Shown here in pieces: positions 17,364 to 26,564 of a stretch of DNA of 64,000 nt; within the stretch, counting starts at the first letter, position 1; each line of letters begins with the position of its first letter. The DNA is taken from contig NZ_JACVAI010000006.1 of the NCBI RefSeq assembly GCF_014851765.1, positions 248,001 to 312,000 of the forward strand, written 5' to 3'. The DNA comes from Pseudomonas sp. PDM04. GTDB lineage: Bacteria > Pseudomonadota > Gammaproteobacteria > Pseudomonadales > Pseudomonadaceae. The position numbers and the translations under genes were made by a program. The notes beneath the pieces were generated by a model that was given only the letters and a program-made list of their open reading frames with translations, searched no databases and was not told the DNA's origin.

Positions 17364-18788
17364 TTAATACCCGAACAGCGACTTGCTCTCCAGGTATTCT
17401 TCAAACCCCGACTCTCCCCACTCACGCCCATTACCCGACTGCTTATAGCCGCCAAACGGTGCAGCCTGGTCGGCGCGGGCACCATTGAGATGGACCATGC
17501 CGGTGCGCAGTTGCCGCGCGACCCTGCAGCTGCGTTCGAGGCTTGTCGAGGTGACGTAGCCTGACAAGCCGTAAGGGCTGTCGTTCGCGATGGCTATCGC
17601 CTCGGCTTCGCTGTCGTACGGCATGATCGCAAGGACCGGGCCGAAGATTTCTTCCCGTGCCACCAGCATGTCCGGGGTCACGTCGGCAAATACCGTAGGT
17701 TGCACGTAGTAGCCCCGCTCGATCCCTTGTGGTCGCCCCAGGCCTCCGGCAATCAGTCGGGACCCTTCGGCAATGGCCTGGGCGATCATGGCCTGTACCC
17801 GTTCGAATTGCAGGGCATTCGCCACGGGACCGATGGCGGAGCTCGGGTTACTGTCGTCGAAGCACACCTGCGCCAGCACTTCCCGGGCGATATCAATCAC
17901 CGCCTGTTGTTGCACACGCGGTACCAGCAGGCGCGTGGGCGCATTGCACGACTGGCCGCTGTTACGGATGCACGCCAGTACCCCGTGGCGCACCGCGCCA
18001 GGCAGGTCGGCATCGTCGAGCAGGATATTCGCCGATTTGCCACCCAGTTCCTGGGACACACGCTTGACTGTATCGGCCGCCGCCTTGGCCACTGCGATGC
18101 CAGCGCGGGTCGAACCGGTAAACGACACCATGTCCACCTCGGCATGGCTGGCCAGTGCCGCGCCAACCCCAGGCCCATTACCGTTGACCAGGTTGAACAC
18201 CCCCTTCGGCACCTCGGCCTCATGCAGAATTTGCGCGACGATATACGCCGACAACGGCGCGCACTCACTTGGCTTGAGTACGACGGTGCAGCCCACCGAC
18301 AACGCGGGTGCGAGCTTGCAGGTGAGTTGATTGAGTGGCCAGTTCCACGGAGTGATCAGGGCGCACACGCCGATGGGCTCACGCAACACCAGCGTCTGGC
18401 CCAGGCGTCGTTCGAAGCGATACTCGCGCAGCACCTCCAGCGCCTGCGCCAGATGGCCCAGGCCTGCCGGGACATGAGCGCTTCGGGCCAGAGACAGCGG
18501 CGCCCCCATCTCCAGATGAACCGCCTCGGCCAATGCCTCGCTGTGGCGTTTGTAGGCTTCGATGATGCGCTGCAGCAAGTCGATACGTGCCTCGAGCGAA
18601 CTGGCGGCGAACGACGCAAAAGCCTGCCTGGCCGCGCAGAGCGCACGGTCTACATCGCGAGCATCGCCCAGGATGATGCGCGCAACCCCCTGTTCGGTAG
18701 ACGGATTTACCACTGTCTCGACGGTTTCGCCGTGAGGTTTGACCCAGGCACCGTCAATGTAGAACTCAAACAAATCGTACATACCCAC
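17364..18788 (-). CDS. NAD(P)-dependent aldehyde dehydrogenase
   Basis: 474 aa, full family length. The substrate and cofactor landmarks are in order: TPWNWPLNQL (NAD-site Asn and Trp), SFTGSTRAG, general-base Glu in SQELGGKSANI, the catalytic Cys near residue 280 in NSGQSCNAPTRLL, and EIFGPVLAI. It oxidises an aldehyde to the acid; substrate is not evident from sequence. It is the last gene of the minus-strand cluster and lies 8 bases after a class III transaminase, so a semialdehyde produced by that enzyme is the natural substrate (inference). Confidence 0.9.
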   Translation of the reverse strand: MGMYDLFEFYIDGAWVKPHGETVETVVNPSTEQGVARIILGDARDVDRALCAARQAFASFAASSLEARIDLLQRIIEAYKRHSEALAEAVHLEMGAPLSLARSAHVPAGLGHLAQALEVLREYRFERRLGQTLVLREPIGVCALITPWNWPLNQLTCKLAPALSVGCTVVLKPSECAPLSAYIVAQILHEAEVPKGVFNLVNGNGPGVGAALASHAEVDMVSFTGSTRAGIAVAKAAADTVKRVSQELGGKSANILLDDADLPGAVRHGVLACIRNSGQSCNAPTRLLVPRVQQQAVIDIAREVLAQVCFDDSNPSSAIGPVANALQFERVQAMIAQAIAEGSRLIAGGLGRPQGIERGYYVQPTVFADVTPDMLVAREEIFGPVLAIMPYDSEAEAIAIANDSPYGLSGYVTSTSLERSCRVARQLRTGMVHLNGARADQAAPFGGYKQSGNGREWGESGFEEYLESKSLFGY

Positions 18789-18796
18789 GACTCCCT

Positions 18797-20122
18797 TCAG
18801 ACAACCTGATTCAAGGCGCCCGCCAAGGTGTCGAACACCTGGGCGATCTCCTGCTGGCTGATCACCAACGGCGGTGAAATCACGATGGTGTCGCCCGAAC
18901 CGCGCACCAGAACGCCGTGCTCAAAGCACCATTGCGCAACTTCACTGCCACGGGCGCCGGCGGCACCGGGGCGCGGCTCGAGTTCGACCGCGCAGAGCAA
19001 ACCGATGGTGCGTACGTCCAGCACCGGACTCACACCCTGCAGCGCCAGTGCGGCCGTCTGCCAGGGACCGCTGACCGCGTTGACATGTTGATTGATGCCC
19101 AGTTCGCGATGCACCTCGATGGTCGCCAAGCCGGCCGCACACGCCAGCGGATGCGCCGAGTAGGTATAGCCATGCATCAGCTCGATGACGTTCGCGGGCC
19201 CGGCCATGAACGCTTCGTACACTGCACCGCTGACCAGCACGCCGCCCATGGGCACGGCGCCGTTGGTCAGGCCTTTGGCGGTGGTGATCAGGTCTGGCGT
19301 AACGCCGAACGCCTGGGCGGCGAAGCTGGCGCCAACGCGGCCAAAACCGGTGATCACTTCGTCGAAAATCAGCAACACGCCGTGCCGGGTGCAGATCTCG
19401 CGCAAGCGTTGCAGGTAACCCTGGGGCGGCGGGTACACCCCGCCGGAGCCAGTCACCGGCTCCACGATCACTGCGGCCACAGTGCTCGGATCCTGAATGT
19501 CCAACAGTTGGGTCAGCGCGTCGGCATAACGTTCGCCTTGCTGCGGTTGCCCTGCGCTGAAACGCATACCCGCGTCGTAGGGTAGCGGCAGGTGCGATAC
19601 CTCGCCCAACAACGGACCGAAGTCACGCTTCTGCCGACCGATACCGGATACCGACAGCCCACCGAAACCCATGCCGTGGTAGCCCTTGGCCCGCCCGATG
19701 AACTTGGTACGGCGACTGTCACCGCGGGCCTGGTGATACGCCCGGGCAATCTTCAACGCGGTGTCGACGGCCTCGGAACCTGAGTTGGTGAAGAACACCT
19801 GCTCCATGCCGACAGGGCTGATGTCGATCAGGCGTTCGGCCATCTCCAGAGCGTGGGGGTGGCTCATCTTGAATGACGAGACAAAGTCCAGGCGCCCCGC
19901 CGCTTCGCGAATGGCCTCGACGATTTTCGGCTGGCCATGCCCGGCATTCACGCACCACAGTCCCGCCATTGCATCGAGTACACGACGCCCATCGGTGGTG
20001 GTGTAGTACATGCCGTCAGCACTGGCGAACATCATCGGTTGTTGCTGGAACTGGCGCATTGGCGTGAACGGTGCCCAGAACGCGCCGCACTCGGAACCTG
20101 TCGGGTTGGAAATATCGTTCAT
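18797..20122 (-). CDS. Class III aminotransferase (omega-amino acid:pyruvate type)
   Basis: 441 aa. The N-terminus FWAPFTPMRQFQQQPMMFAS and GMYYTTTDGRRVLDAMAGLW are typical of beta-alanine/omega-amino acid:pyruvate transaminases. Other landmarks are NSGSEAVDTALKIARAYH, LIFDEVITGFGR (Asp for PLP N1) and the Schiff-base Lys in TTAKGLTNGAVPMGG (near residue 282). It would move a terminal amino group to pyruvate and leave a semialdehyde, which the adjacent dehydrogenase can oxidise. Its start overlaps the serine-hydrolase stop by 4 bases (ATGA), and the dehydrogenase follows after 8 bases, giving tight coupling of three enzymes. Confidence 0.92.
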   Translation of the reverse strand: MNDISNPTGSECGAFWAPFTPMRQFQQQPMMFASADGMYYTTTDGRRVLDAMAGLWCVNAGHGQPKIVEAIREAAGRLDFVSSFKMSHPHALEMAERLIDISPVGMEQVFFTNSGSEAVDTALKIARAYHQARGDSRRTKFIGRAKGYHGMGFGGLSVSGIGRQKRDFGPLLGEVSHLPLPYDAGMRFSAGQPQQGERYADALTQLLDIQDPSTVAAVIVEPVTGSGGVYPPPQGYLQRLREICTRHGVLLIFDEVITGFGRVGASFAAQAFGVTPDLITTAKGLTNGAVPMGGVLVSGAVYEAFMAGPANVIELMHGYTYSAHPLACAAGLATIEVHRELGINQHVNAVSGPWQTAALALQGVSPVLDVRTIGLLCAVELEPRPGAAGARGSEVAQWCFEHGVLVRGSGDTIVISPPLVISQQEIAQVFDTLAGALNQVV

Positions 20123-21633
20123 AGCGACTCCTGCAAAGCTGTTCTTGGATGGCCGGTCAGCGTCGGGCGCTGCAACGGGCCTGCGTTAACGTTGACGCTG
20201 CGGTCCACATACAACATGCCGCGCTCGATGCGGCAGCTGACACGGTCACAAAACGCCATCTCGACAAACTGCCAGGTCATGCATAGCACCCCCTCTTCGG
20301 TCCAGCGCGCCTGCGCCACCACCGAGGTGAGTTCCGGCTGGTATTGGTGATGCAAATAGTGGCCGGTCATGCTGGTCTGGCTTTCAATGCCGTTGGCCAG
20401 CCCGGCGCGAATGCAGTGTGTGCCGCGGGGGTCGGTGAGGTAGAAGTCGCAATGGTCCGTACCAAGCACCAAACGTATTTCGCTGACTTGATCTTCGTTG
20501 GCCTCCACCACAAACGTGCCGCTGAACTCGGCACGACGCGGCGAGGTCGAGGCCCCCGCAAGGGACGGCCGCCGCTGGTTTGCCAACAGCGCCGCCAACT
20601 CGGCATCCGCCGCGCCGTCGGCGGGCACACCCAGCGCCGGCAACAAATGCTCCCAGAGCAGGTTGTGCAAACGCCGCTCGCCCAAGGGCAGTCCGGCGGT
20701 AAACGCAATCACCGCGTTATGGCGTGGCAAGACGATGCACTGCTGGCCAAATACCCCGGAGGCGTAGTAGCCACCGTGCAGGGTCATCCACCATTGGTAG
20801 CCGTAGCCTTCGCGGCGCGTGATACCTGAGTCACTCGAGTCGCGGCCCTGGTAACGCTTGCCGTCGAAGGCACCCATCCATACGTCATCGACATGGCCGC
20901 GGGTGGCTTCGGCCACCCATTCCCGGGAAAGCAACTGCTGCCCTTCCCAGTTGCCTTGTTGCAGGTGCAGCACACCAAACTTGAGCAAGTCCTCGGTGCT
21001 GCAACTCAGGCCATTGCCGCCCGTGTTGAAGCCGCCAGGTGCAAGGTCCCACTCGATGGCTCCCATGGCCATGGGTTGGAAGATACGGGCATTGCACAAC
21101 TCATGGGCCGTCTGACCGCTGACCACGCTGACAATCGCCGAGAGCATGAAACTCGAGGCGCTGCTGTAGATAAACTGCTGCCCTGGTGGATCTTCAACCG
21201 GTTCATCGAGGAACAGCTTGACCCAGCTTTCACTGCGCCCACGCCAGGCCCCGCCGGAAATGCCCTGACGATGACCGGTGCGCATGGTCAGTAAATCGCG
21301 CACGGTCATGGCCGCCAGGTTTTCGCTGACAACGGCCGGGCAATCTGCGGTGAAAAAGTCCACCACCTTGGCGTCCAGCGACAGCACGCCGTCATCCACC
21401 AACAGCCCGATGGCCATGGACACCCAGCTTTTGGTGACCGAGTGCTGAACATGCAACCGTTCGGCACGATAAGGCGCCCAAAACGCTTCGGCCACCACCG
21501 CACCGTCGCGGTACAGCATGAAACTGTGCAACTCCAGGCCCGCAGCGTTCACCGCAACAATGAAATCACTCACGCCACGCGCCGATACGCGTTGTTGGCT
21601 GGGCAGCGCCCGCCGCAACGGCAAACTCGTCAT
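20119..21633 (-). CDS. Serine hydrolase, beta-lactamase/NylB/D-aminopeptidase family
   Basis: 504 aa from the ATG at 21633, with GAGGGG 8 bases upstream. Residues about 20-360 are a class C beta-lactamase fold: nucleophile Ser and Lys in HSVTKSW (near 64-67), Tyr in the YSSAS position (near 156), and a GVFGQQ element in the third-motif region. The C-terminal 130 residues form an extra beta-barrel-like domain (RRAEFSGTFVVEANED), as in D-aminopeptidase-type members. There is no signal peptide, so it acts in the cytoplasm on an imported substrate, not on cell wall. Relatives include 6-aminohexanoate-dimer hydrolase (NylB), esterases and D-peptidases. It overlaps the transaminase start. Confidence 0.85.
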   Translation of the reverse strand: MTSLPLRRALPSQQRVSARGVSDFIVAVNAAGLELHSFMLYRDGAVVAEAFWAPYRAERLHVQHSVTKSWVSMAIGLLVDDGVLSLDAKVVDFFTADCPAVVSENLAAMTVRDLLTMRTGHRQGISGGAWRGRSESWVKLFLDEPVEDPPGQQFIYSSASSFMLSAIVSVVSGQTAHELCNARIFQPMAMGAIEWDLAPGGFNTGGNGLSCSTEDLLKFGVLHLQQGNWEGQQLLSREWVAEATRGHVDDVWMGAFDGKRYQGRDSSDSGITRREGYGYQWWMTLHGGYYASGVFGQQCIVLPRHNAVIAFTAGLPLGERRLHNLLWEHLLPALGVPADGAADAELAALLANQRRPSLAGASTSPRRAEFSGTFVVEANEDQVSEIRLVLGTDHCDFYLTDPRGTHCIRAGLANGIESQTSMTGHYLHHQYQPELTSVVAQARWTEEGVLCMTWQFVEMAFCDRVSCRIERGMLYVDRSVNVNAGPLQRPTLTGHPRTALQESL

Positions 21634-21700
21634 CTGATCTATCCCCTCAATTGCACTGCCTTGGCGCACAACAGGCTGGCCCTGTTGCACGCCGTTACTG

Positions 21701-22981
21701 CTACCAGAGCGCCACGGTGTAACCCAGGATCACTCGGTTTTCGTTGGTGTCACGGGTGAAGTTGCTGGTGGCGCTGGCGTTCTGCCAACGCAGAGACACA
21801 TCCTTGAACGTGCCGCTTTGCACCACGTAGCCGAGGCTGAAATCACGCTCCCACTCGCGCCCTTCGCCCTTGAATCCGATGACCTCGGCGTTGTCGCCCT
21901 TGGCGTAACGAGTCGAGAACAGTAGGCCCGGCAGGCCCAGCGAGGCGAAGTCATAGTCGTAGCGGGCATGCCACACGCGCTCGCCGGTCTGGGAGAAGTT
22001 GGCCAGTTGGTACTCGGTGAACAGGTAGGTGTTGGTGCCGTCCACGTAGGTGAACGGCGTCGAGCCGTACTGTTCCTGGTAACCGCCGCTGAGGTTGTGA
22101 CCATAAAGGCTGTAGCCGATACGGGTACTCAACGCACGGTTATCCACTTTGCCGGCCAGGGCCGCAGCGTCTTCACTGGCGTTGAAGTAACGGATGTCGG
22201 TCTTGAACGTACCGGGGCCCCACTTGAAGCTGTTTTTCAAACCCAGGTAGTGCTGTTGGTAGAGGCTTTCCAGTTGCGCGTACTGATAGGTGACGACCGT
22301 GGTTGGCGTGAGCTTGTACTCACCGCCGGCGTAGCGGAACTCATCACTTTTGGCGCTGCTTTTGTAGGCACCGTACTGGCTGGTAAGGCCCATGTCCTCG
22401 TAGTGGGTCGAGTCACGCTGCTTGACCTGGTCCAGTTGACCCAAGGTCAGGGTCAGTTTGTCGATGTCCCTGGAGGTGAGCGCTGTGCCACTGAAACTCT
22501 GCGGGAACAGACGACTGAGGTTTGGTTGCAGGGTGGGCAGGTCCGGCACCATGTAGCCCACACGCAGCTCGCTTTGGCCCATGCGCGCCTTACCGGTGAT
22601 GCCGAGTTTGGAGTAATTGTCATGGGCACGGCGTGCATAGCTGGGAGAGCCTGGCTCGGCCACGCTCGAGCGCGCCAGCAGCCCGGTGCCAGAGTTGTCC
22701 GGGCTCGAGTCGAGCTTCAGGCCCAGCATGCCGACCGCGTCCAGACCAAAACCCAGCGTGCCGTCGGTAAAGCCCGATTGGAGATTGAGAATGAACCCCT
22801 GCGCCCACTCGGCGCGCTTGTTCTGTCCGCTGGACTCGCGGTAGTCGCGGTTGAAGTAATAGTTCTTCAATTCAAGCGAGGCTTTGCTGTCGGCGACAAA
22901 GTCAGCCTGGGCAAACAAGGGCATGAATCCGACGCCCATGACGCTGGCACGGGTGAAAACGTTGTTGATGCGGTTACTCAT
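21701..22981 (-). CDS. OprD-family outer-membrane porin
   Basis: 426 aa with a signal peptide (cleavage near FAQADFVADS). The OprD pattern is present: ADSKASLELKNYYFNRDYR near the N-terminus, AQGFILNLQSGFTDGTLGFG, and a terminal strand ending in aromatic Trp (VILGYTVALW). OprD-type 18-strand channels take up specific amino acids, peptides or aromatic acids. It sits between the ABC transporter and the hydrolase-transaminase-dehydrogenase genes on the same strand, which makes it the likely outer-membrane gate for the cluster substrate. A 130-base gap upstream leaves room for its own promoter. Confidence 0.93.
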   Translation of the reverse strand: MSNRINNVFTRASVMGVGFMPLFAQADFVADSKASLELKNYYFNRDYRESSGQNKRAEWAQGFILNLQSGFTDGTLGFGLDAVGMLGLKLDSSPDNSGTGLLARSSVAEPGSPSYARRAHDNYSKLGITGKARMGQSELRVGYMVPDLPTLQPNLSRLFPQSFSGTALTSRDIDKLTLTLGQLDQVKQRDSTHYEDMGLTSQYGAYKSSAKSDEFRYAGGEYKLTPTTVVTYQYAQLESLYQQHYLGLKNSFKWGPGTFKTDIRYFNASEDAAALAGKVDNRALSTRIGYSLYGHNLSGGYQEQYGSTPFTYVDGTNTYLFTEYQLANFSQTGERVWHARYDYDFASLGLPGLLFSTRYAKGDNAEVIGFKGEGREWERDFSLGYVVQSGTFKDVSLRWQNASATSNFTRDTNENRVILGYTVALW

Positions 22982-23111
22982 GTGTAGGTTCCTGGCAGAC
23001 AGGTTGAGTGGGGTTGTTTTTGTTTTCTTCGGCCATGGCTTCGCCCGCTTCGCCGATCACCGATTGACGAAGGTCTGGATTGCAAGACATGGCCTGGGGG
23101 TGCAGCAGTAC

Positions 23112-24749
23112 CTAGATCACACTGGCACGGAGGCGGTAACTGCCATCCGCGCGTTTCTCCAAGGGGCTGGCCGCTGCGAGCAGCCGGCGGGTATAGGGAT
23201 GCTGCGGGGCGTCGAAAATCGTGTCGCGCGGTCCCATTTCAACCACTTCGCCCTGGTTCATCACCGCCACGCGATGAGCGATGCGCTCCACGGCCGACAG
23301 GTCGTGGGAGATGAACAGGCAGGCGAAGCCGTACTGGCCTTGCAAACGCTCGAACAACTCGAGAATCTGCTTTTGAATGGTCATGTCCAACGCCGAAATC
23401 GGCTCGTCGGCAATCACCAGCTTGGGCCGCCTGACCAGTGCCCGGGCAATCGCCACGCGCTGGCGCTGGCCCCCGGAGAGTTGATGGGCAAAGCGCTCAC
23501 GGAACTGCTCGGACAAGCCGACGTCAGCCAGGGTCTCGGTGACCCGCTGGCGTTTTTGTGCGGCCGTCAACCCCGGCTCATGGCGTAGTGGCTCGGCAAT
23601 GATCTGGCCGACGGTCATGCGCGGATCGAGGGAAGAGTACGGGTCCTGGAAAATCATCTGGCATTGCAGGCGGTGCGCGCGGTTGGCGGCCTTGAGGATA
23701 TCCACGCCCTGGAACAGGATGGCCCCGGCACAGGGCGTGACCAGTCCGACCACTGCACGCCCAAGGGTGGTTTTGCCCGAACCGCTGCCACCGACCAAGG
23801 CCAGGGTCTCGCCCGGTGCGATGCTCAGGTTCACCGAATGCACGACGCGCTTGGGTACGCTGCGCCCCCAGAAACTGCGCGGCCCCGGGTGTTCGATGCA
23901 CACCTCCCGGACCTGCAACAAGGCGTTGTCGGCGGCCGGCAATGGCACCAGCTCGCCGCGCCGTGGCAGCGCTTCAAGCAACTGCCGGGTGTAGTCGGCC
24001 TTCGGTGCGAACAGAATGTCTTCGATACGGCCCTGCTCCACCGCCTTGCCTGCACGCATCACCACCACCTTGTGGGCATAACGCGCCACCAGCGACAGGT
24101 CGTGGCTGATGAACAAGATCGCCGTACCCTGCTCGCGCGTCAGCTCCAGCATCAACTCGATCACGTCCAGTTGTGCCAGGCAATCGAGCGCCGTGGTTGG
24201 CTCGTCAGCGATCAGCAGCGCCGGGCGCAGCAACATCACCGAGGCCAGCATGATGCGTTGGCGCATGCCGCCGGAGAACTGATGCGGGTAGGACCCCAGG
24301 CATTTCTCGGCATCCTTGATACCGATGCGTTGCAGCATGGCGCTGCAGCGCTCGCGAATCGTCGCCGCATCCAGCGTGGTATGCAGTGCGAGCGCTTCGC
24401 TCATCTGCCGGCCAATGGTCAGCGCAGGGTTGAGCGAGACCATTGGTTCCTGGAACACCATGCCGATCCGCGCACCGCGCACTTCACGCATCGCCTTGGC
24501 ATTGCTGCTGTCCAGCGGTTCACCCTGGAAGGTGATGCGTCCACCACACACCTGCATCGGTGCCGGCAGCAAGCCAATGGCAGCGCGTGCGGCCATGGTC
24601 TTGCCGCTGCCCGATTCGCCAACCAGCGCGACGATCTCGCCAGGGGCCATGGTGAAGCTGAAATCATCGACGGCCAGCGGACCGTCCGCACCGACGCGAA
24701 TCTGTAGATTTTCAACAGCCAGTAATGGCACTGGAACGCTCATGTTCAT
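23112..24749 (-). CDS. ABC transporter ATP-binding protein, fused DppD-DppF type
   Basis: 545 aa with two complete nucleotide-binding domains in one chain, as in GsiA or YejF. The first has Walker A GESGSGKT and signature FSGGMRQR; the second has GGSGSGKT and LSGGQRQR. Each is followed by a Walker B segment (LLIADEPTTALD; LVIADEPISALD). It powers import of oligopeptides or similar compounds through the two permeases encoded directly upstream. Its start overlaps the DppC-type stop by 4 bases. It is the last gene of the four-gene transporter operon before the porin. Confidence 0.93.
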   Translation of the reverse strand: MNMSVPVPLLAVENLQIRVGADGPLAVDDFSFTMAPGEIVALVGESGSGKTMAARAAIGLLPAPMQVCGGRITFQGEPLDSSNAKAMREVRGARIGMVFQEPMVSLNPALTIGRQMSEALALHTTLDAATIRERCSAMLQRIGIKDAEKCLGSYPHQFSGGMRQRIMLASVMLLRPALLIADEPTTALDCLAQLDVIELMLELTREQGTAILFISHDLSLVARYAHKVVVMRAGKAVEQGRIEDILFAPKADYTRQLLEALPRRGELVPLPAADNALLQVREVCIEHPGPRSFWGRSVPKRVVHSVNLSIAPGETLALVGGSGSGKTTLGRAVVGLVTPCAGAILFQGVDILKAANRAHRLQCQMIFQDPYSSLDPRMTVGQIIAEPLRHEPGLTAAQKRQRVTETLADVGLSEQFRERFAHQLSGGQRQRVAIARALVRRPKLVIADEPISALDMTIQKQILELFERLQGQYGFACLFISHDLSAVERIAHRVAVMNQGEVVEMGPRDTIFDAPQHPYTRRLLAAASPLEKRADGSYRLRASVI

Positions 24750-25615
24750 TTCCTCATGCGCGGGTCGAGACGATCACGCAAGGCATCGCCGAACAGATTG
24801 ATGGCCAGCAACGTCAGGCTGATAAAAATACCCGGGAAGATCCCCAGCCACGGCGCCGACGAGATGTAGGTGCGGCTCGCCGAGAGCATGCTGCCCCAGG
24901 TCGCAGCTGGCGGCGGAACGCCCAGGCCAAGGAAGCTCAGTGCACTCTCCGAGAGCAGCGCCCAGCCGAACATGCTGGTGCCCAGCACACACAGCGGCGC
25001 CAGACAGTTGGGGGTGATATGGCGAAACATGGTGTACAGCTCAGAGTTGCCGATCACCCGAGACGCTTCGATGAACTCCAGCTCACGCAACGACAGCACA
25101 CTGCCGCGCACCACCCGTACGACGGACGGGGTATAGGCAATGCCCAGGGCAAGCACGATGCCGTACTGGCTGGCACCGACGATTGCCATGATGCCCAGGG
25201 CCATGAGAATGCCCGGAAACGCCAGCAGAGCATCGTTGAGCATCATCAGCACGCGGTCGGTCCAGCCGCGCAGGTAACCGGCGAGCATACCGATTACCGT
25301 GCCGCAGATAACCGCCACGCTCACCGAGAGCAGGCTGATCCACAGGCTGGTGCGTGCACCAATGATCAATCGACTGAACACGTCACGGCCGAATTCGTCG
25401 GTGCCCAGCCAGTGCAGAGCATTTGGCGCTTGCAGGCGCGACAACAGGTCGAGCTTGAGCGGGTCATAAGGTGTCCACACCACGCCGAGCAACGCCAGCA
25501 ATACCAGTGCCGCAAGCAAGCTGCCGCCGATCAACGCATTCAACGGCGGGTAACGCCAGGCACGTCGAGGCTGGGTATCCAGCCCTATCGGCACGGCAGT
25601 AGTCTTGAGGTTCAT
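24746..25615 (-). CDS. ABC transporter permease, DppC/OppC type
   Basis: 289 aa from the ATG at 25615, which overlaps the stop of the DppB-type gene (ATGA). Six membrane helices with the family hallmark HWLGTDEFGRDVFSRLIIGA after the first helix and the EAA loop EFIEASRVIGNSELYTMFRH. It ends in RLDPRMRK, as OppC-type proteins do. Together with the DppB-type partner it forms the membrane channel of the importer. Confidence 0.92.
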   Translation of the reverse strand: MNLKTTAVPIGLDTQPRRAWRYPPLNALIGGSLLAALVLLALLGVVWTPYDPLKLDLLSRLQAPNALHWLGTDEFGRDVFSRLIIGARTSLWISLLSVSVAVICGTVIGMLAGYLRGWTDRVLMMLNDALLAFPGILMALGIMAIVGASQYGIVLALGIAYTPSVVRVVRGSVLSLRELEFIEASRVIGNSELYTMFRHITPNCLAPLCVLGTSMFGWALLSESALSFLGLGVPPPAATWGSMLSASRTYISSAPWLGIFPGIFISLTLLAINLFGDALRDRLDPRMRK

Positions 25616-26553
25616 AGCTTCACCCTTGGATCGAACAGCGGATACAACAGATCCACCAACAGGTTGACCAACACGTAGATGCAGGTGACCAGCAGCAGGC
25701 AACCCTGTAGCACCGGGTAGTCACGGGAAAAGATCGCATCGACCATCAAACGGCCAATACCGGGCAAGGTGAACACGGTTTCCAGCACCGCAATGCCACC
25801 GAGCAAATTGCCGAGAATCAGGCCAATCAAGGTCCAGGTGGGAGCAAAGGCGTTGCGCAGCGCGTGTTTCCACAGCACCGCCCCCTCCGACAATCCCTTG
25901 GCCCGTGCATGGGCGATGTACTCCAGGCGCAGCACTTCGATGGTGCTGGCCCGCGCCATCCGCGCTATGGCGCCGAACTCCACCAGGGTCAGGGTGATGA
26001 TCGGCAGCGCCACATAGGTCACCGCTTTCATCGGGTCGCTGGCAAAGCCGACGTAACCGATCACCGGCAACCAGCCGAGCTGAATGCCAAATACGTAGAG
26101 CAACAACAAGCCCAGCCAGAAACTCGGCACCGACAGCAGCAACGTCGCCGTGGCCACCAGGCCCAGGTCCAACGCACTGTTCTGCTTCCAGGCCGCGAGC
26201 AAACCCACCGGCACCGCGAGCAGGGTTGCCAGTAACACCGCGACAAGCACTACGGTGGCGCTGACGCTGAAGCGTTCGATCAACAACGCCAATACCGGCT
26301 GACGGCTGCTGATGGACATCCCGAGATCGCCACTGAGGACCGACTTGATCCAGATCAGGTACTGGGTCAGCACCGAGTGGTCCAACCCCAGACTGCTGCG
26401 CATGTCGGCAAGGCTTTGCGGGTCGGCCATGTCACCCAGCATCAGCAACGCCGGGTCACCGGGGATCAGGCGAATCAAGGCAAATACAATCACCGAGATC
26501 AATAGCAGGGTCGGCACCGCCATGCCGAGCCTGTGCACTATGAATCGAAACAT
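25612..26553 (-). CDS. ABC transporter permease, DppB/OppB type
   Basis: 313 aa from the ATG at 26553 (AAGG 9 bases before it). The N-terminus FRFIVHRLGMAVPTLLLISV and FALIRLIPGDPALLMLGD are the classical DppB start. The EAA loop is VLRLEYIAHARAKGLSEGAV, and the protein ends in LYPLFDPRVKL. It forms the importer channel with the DppC-type partner, whose ATG overlaps this stop. The binding-protein gene ends 11 bases upstream, giving a compact operon. Confidence 0.92.
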   Translation of the reverse strand: MFRFIVHRLGMAVPTLLLISVIVFALIRLIPGDPALLMLGDMADPQSLADMRSSLGLDHSVLTQYLIWIKSVLSGDLGMSISSRQPVLALLIERFSVSATVVLVAVLLATLLAVPVGLLAAWKQNSALDLGLVATATLLLSVPSFWLGLLLLYVFGIQLGWLPVIGYVGFASDPMKAVTYVALPIITLTLVEFGAIARMARASTIEVLRLEYIAHARAKGLSEGAVLWKHALRNAFAPTWTLIGLILGNLLGGIAVLETVFTLPGIGRLMVDAIFSRDYPVLQGCLLLVTCIYVLVNLLVDLLYPLFDPRVKL

Positions 26554-26564
26554 AACGGTACGCC